Origin: an uncultured Sphingopyxis sp.
Lineage (GTDB): Bacteria; Pseudomonadota; Alphaproteobacteria; Sphingomonadales; Sphingomonadaceae
Assembly (NCBI GenBank): GCA_937873425.1
Contig: CALMYE010000014.1
Location: forward strand, 1 to 64,000
Length of the DNA: 64,000 nt
Direction: 5' to 3'
Shown: piece by piece, positions 61,472-64,000 of the stretch
Numbering within the stretch: position 1 is the stretch's first letter
Layout of the letters: each line of letters opens with the position of its first letter
The notes under the pieces: generated by a model
What the model saw: only the letters and a program-made list of their open reading frames with translations
Databases searched by the model: none
Told to the model about the DNA's origin: nothing
Position numbers and translations under genes: made by a program

Positions 61472-61547
61472 TGGTGCCGCTTACAGGACTCGAACCTGTG
61501 ACCCCATCATTACGAATGATGTGCTCTACCAACTGAGCTAAAGCGGC
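61472..61547 (-). tRNA. tRNA-Thr (anticodon CGT)
   Basis: Folds as a normal tRNA: acceptor GCCGCTT/AAGCGGC, D arm GCTC/GAGC, anticodon arm CATCA-TTCGTAA-TGATG and T arm ACAGG-TTCGAGT-CCTGT, 73 nt plus an encoded CCA (61472-61474). Its 3' end faces the defence cluster on the left, as expected if it served as an integration site, but no second copy of the 3' end could be found in the window. Confidence 0.97.
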
Positions 61548-61739
61548 AACGAGGGGCGCCTCTACCAGCGTGCCGATGGTAAGACAAGCATCCTCGCGCA
61601 GAATCTGTTCTCGACCATATTGACCGCTTTGGTTGGTCTCCCGTGGCTGCATTGACCCGGTCGCACGGCATTTCCCTTTTGAAAATAGGCTTCTGGCATC
61701 GGGCGCCGCTCCGCACCCCATTTCAGGAGCTTATCAAAC

Positions 61740-63719
61740 GTGCCCACAATATTGGCAGAACGACCATCCCTCACATCCGTCAGCGGCGAAGCGGAGACCG
61801 TCCTTCGGCCCAAATTGAAGCGTGGACCCAAGCCGAAGCCGATTGTCGAATTCCCCGAGCCGTCGGCCGAGGACTGGATCGATCCACCGACGTTTCCCGA
61901 AGCACTCGCGCTGCACATGAGGCGGCACGGCGACAGCTGCAATCATCTCCATCGCGCCATCATCCGTCCCGGCGACAAAACCGACCGCAAGACGATCCAA
62001 ACCTGGGCTGTCGGTGCAAAATCGCCAGGGACCGTAGAAAGCCTTGCCGTTCTAGAACGAATCGAGTGGCGCTATCGTCTGCCGGCGGGCTATTTCCACG
62101 AGAAGCTGGACCGGAGCGGCCGGGCCGCTGCACGGCCCGCTATTGCGAAACTTACGATCGCCGAGCGTCGCCGGCTTGCCTGGCACCTTCCGAGCGATTT
62201 CTCGAAACGACCCAAACGCGAGCGCGAGGAGATATTGGCGTGGGTGCGCTCGGTGATCATCGAGGGCGCCACAGATTATCGGCGCTTCCAGCGCGAAGCG
62301 ACGCAGCAGCGATTCTCGCTTCGTTTTCCGGGTAACCTCGGTGACCGGCGTGTTCGAAGTGGCGGCGGTTCCGGTAAGGATGATCCGAACGAGGGAACGG
62401 AATTGGCGTGCCGGGATGCACCTTTGCATCTCCAGCAAGAAGTCGGCCGCCTCATCGCGTTCAAGACCTCGACCCTGGCTCCATCGGGGCTTTTACGGCA
62501 GGGGATGTGGGGCGAAGAGACTGCATCGCAGAAACTCGAGCATCTCGGGTTGCTCTTCGGCGCGCTGCGGTCGCCGGCCGACGGCGAGATCAAGGGGCTC
62601 GGCGTTCCGATCGACCGGCTGTGCCTCGCCATGCTTCTCTTCCCGTCTCTTTGGGACTGGTATCTCCATTGGCGCGAAGATCGCCGCGGCTTCTACACGA
62701 GCTGGGAAATCAACATGCTCGACCTCGCGCTCTCGCTTGCGAGAGACAAGACGGGCTGGATGCGGCAGCACTCTGACCTCGCAGATGCGCTGCAACCCGT
62801 TGAAGGTTTGATCTCAGCTGCGGATGTCGATGAGGCGCGGCGGGACTGGGATGCGGTCTGCGACCGCTTCACCATCTATGCGCTGAACCGAAAAAAGGAC
62901 GTCCAGCGCGTCGCGAAGGTTCATCGTGATCCTTTCGAGCCCATATTGCCCATCCTTGAAGCTGAGAGCCCCGTCGGCGAATATCGCAAGATCACTGAAG
63001 AAATACTGGACCGGCTGCCGAGTGCGCGTCGCTATCCGAAAGCGGCGGCCGAGGCCGTGCGCGCCTTTCTGATGTTGCGCTTCGGACTGCATCTTGGCCT
63101 CCGGCAGAAGAATTTGCGCCAGCTCCGCTTTTGCGTTCGGGGTGGGCGTCACAGCAGCGAGAAACAGCTCGAAACGCTGAAATGCGGTGAACTGCGATGG
63201 AATGATCTTTCGGGCGGTTGGGAGGTCTTCATTCCGGCGGTTGCCTTCAAGAATGCGTCCTCGTCCTTTTTCAGCCGAAAGCCCTATCGACTGCTGCTGC
63301 CCGATCTCGGACGGCTCTATGAGTTCATCGATCTCTATCTGGAGCGGGATCGGCAAATTCTACTCGGAGGGGCCGAGGATCCGAAGACCTTCTTCGTGAA
63401 GTCTGCCAAGCTGACCACGAAAAATGCCGCTTATAGCCAGGTCGGTTTTTACGATGCCTGGCGCCTAGCGATCCAGCGCTATGGGATCTACAACCCATAT
63501 ACCGGCCGCGGTGCGATCAAGGGTCTACTTCCACACGGTCCGCACAATGTGCGCGACGTTCTGGCTACCCATGTCCTCAAAAAGACCGGCTCCTATGAGC
63601 AGGCGGGCTATGCCATCCAGGACAGCCCGGAAATTGTCGCGAAGCATTACGGTCGATTCTTCCCGCACGATAAATCAGCGTTGGCAGCGGTAGTGCTCAA
63701 TCAGGCTTGGGAGACCTGA
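61740..63719 (+). CDS. Large tyrosine-recombinase-like protein next to tRNA-Thr
   Basis: 659 residues. The last ~250 residues look like a tyrosine recombinase: an Arg in LGLRQKNLRQLRF, HxxR in HNVRDVLATHVL, and a candidate nucleophile Tyr in AKHYGRFF, with QDSPEI in the place of the usual second His. The first ~400 residues are a long, unassigned helical region containing an Xre-like segment and a basic GRPKPKP-type patch. Such oversized integrase-like proteins are found in islands inserted at tRNA genes. Start is GTG 61740 with AGGAG 10 bp upstream. Catalytic status uncertain. Confidence 0.8.
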   Translation: MPTILAERPSLTSVSGEAETVLRPKLKRGPKPKPIVEFPEPSAEDWIDPPTFPEALALHMRRHGDSCNHLHRAIIRPGDKTDRKTIQTWAVGAKSPGTVESLAVLERIEWRYRLPAGYFHEKLDRSGRAAARPAIAKLTIAERRRLAWHLPSDFSKRPKREREEILAWVRSVIIEGATDYRRFQREATQQRFSLRFPGNLGDRRVRSGGGSGKDDPNEGTELACRDAPLHLQQEVGRLIAFKTSTLAPSGLLRQGMWGEETASQKLEHLGLLFGALRSPADGEIKGLGVPIDRLCLAMLLFPSLWDWYLHWREDRRGFYTSWEINMLDLALSLARDKTGWMRQHSDLADALQPVEGLISAADVDEARRDWDAVCDRFTIYALNRKKDVQRVAKVHRDPFEPILPILEAESPVGEYRKITEEILDRLPSARRYPKAAAEAVRAFLMLRFGLHLGLRQKNLRQLRFCVRGGRHSSEKQLETLKCGELRWNDLSGGWEVFIPAVAFKNASSSFFSRKPYRLLLPDLGRLYEFIDLYLERDRQILLGGAEDPKTFFVKSAKLTTKNAAYSQVGFYDAWRLAIQRYGIYNPYTGRGAIKGLLPHGPHNVRDVLATHVLKKTGSYEQAGYAIQDSPEIVAKHYGRFFPHDKSALAAVVLNQAWET

Positions 63720-63773
63720 GAGGCACTGGGCTGACGGCAAATCGAGCGCGGCCTTAAAAGAGCGCGCACTGGC

Positions 63774-63790
63774 GGCGGCAGGCTGCCGCC
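63774..63790. repeat. GC hairpin after the recombinase gene
   Basis: GGCGGCA (63774-63780) and TGCCGCC (63784-63790) around a 3-nt loop. No T-run follows; it may be the end of the recombinase transcript or part of a repeat region. Confidence 0.4.
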
Positions 63791-63882
63791 AGAGGTCGCG
63801 CGTTTGCTTGGGTTGCCGCGCTGCGCTCTCGGCTCGCTGATCTTGGCGGGGCGGCGGCTAAGCACATCTGCGCACGCACGCC

Positions 63883-63920
63883 GCCCCGCCTGCGGCTTCG
63901 CCCAGGGCGGGGCTTTTTTT
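63883..63920 (+). terminator. Intrinsic terminator
   Basis: Stem GCCCCGCC (63883-63890) / GGCGGGGC (63906-63913) followed by seven T (63914-63920), a standard Rho-independent terminator on the plus strand. It could end the recombinase transcript. The rest of the window to 64000 is GC-rich with no gene I can support. Confidence 0.75.
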
Positions 63921-64000
63921 CGATGTTGGCGCCCCGCTGACCGCACGGCGGCGTTGTTGTGAGGCCGGCCACGGACAGCGGGTCGTTCGGCGAACGGCTA

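Noticed and set aside
1..64000. CRISPR arrays, rRNA genes, riboswitches
   Set aside because: No regularly spaced repeats, no rRNA-like sequence and no riboswitch-like leader were seen on either strand; the only RNA gene found is tRNA-Thr.

Overview
The window looks like chromosomal DNA of an alphaproteobacterium, most likely a sphingomonad (Sphingopyxis, Sphingobium or Novosphingobium type). The support is a high GC content, a TonB-dependent receptor next to secreted esterases and hydrolases, tightly overlapping ATGA-coupled operons, a CYP153-like P450 with its ferredoxin, and several IS66, IS481, IS3 and ISL3 elements. This is inferred from gene content; no 16S gene is present.

Layout. 1-6.1 kb: an Mla-type lipid-transport operon (permease, ATPase, MCE protein, lipoprotein) whose permease gene is split after codon 6 by a complete IS66 element with a perfect 8-bp target duplication. 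6.2-9.6 kb: an IS481 element interrupted by a second complete IS66, again with a perfect 8-bp duplication. 9.7-12.1 kb: a TetR regulator and an acyl-CoA synthetase. 12.3-20.8 kb: a GntR regulator, two serine hydrolases, an M28-like hydrolase, a TonB receptor and a type-B carboxylesterase; a shared palindrome (core ATTATCGATAAT) upstream of two of the transcription units suggests one regulon for uptake and hydrolysis of an outer-membrane-imported ester or amide. 21-22.9 kb: thioesterase, alpha/beta hydrolase and a divergent MarR.

23.3-36.6 kb: a decayed IS3 element, then a catabolic locus. Leftward run a CYP153-like P450, a 2Fe-2S ferredoxin and the stump of an acyl-CoA dehydrogenase gene cut off at the IS3. 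Rightward run an FCD regulator, nitronate-monooxygenase-like protein, thiolase-like protein, DUF35 protein, two acyl-CoA dehydrogenases, CoA ligase, Baeyer-Villiger monooxygenase and alpha/beta hydrolase. The thiolase/DUF35/paired-dehydrogenase core resembles the actinobacterial igr (cholesterol side-chain) module without its MaoC hydratase. 36.8-38.6 kb is a graveyard of fused IS66 and ISL3 remnants.

39.4-63.7 kb is an accessory (defence) region bounded by a P4-type integrase at 39.5 kb and by a tRNA-Thr(CGT) and a large tyrosine-recombinase-like gene at 61.5-63.7 kb. It holds a Res-Xre toxin-antitoxin pair, a NYN-LOTUS protein, a nuclease, a five-gene coupled operon with a MotA/ZorA-like coiled-coil channel and a MotB/ZorB-like OmpA protein (possible new relative of Zorya), three small proteins (one ubiquitin-like), a Fe-S RecB-like nuclease/helicase, and, divergently, a WYL regulator followed by DUF4258, DUF4268, McrB (with an EVE-like insert inside its GTPase core), McrC and a GmrSD-type DUF262/DUF1524 nuclease. 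Two near-identical GACA-N5-TGTC sites place the two divergent defence operons under probable common WYL control.
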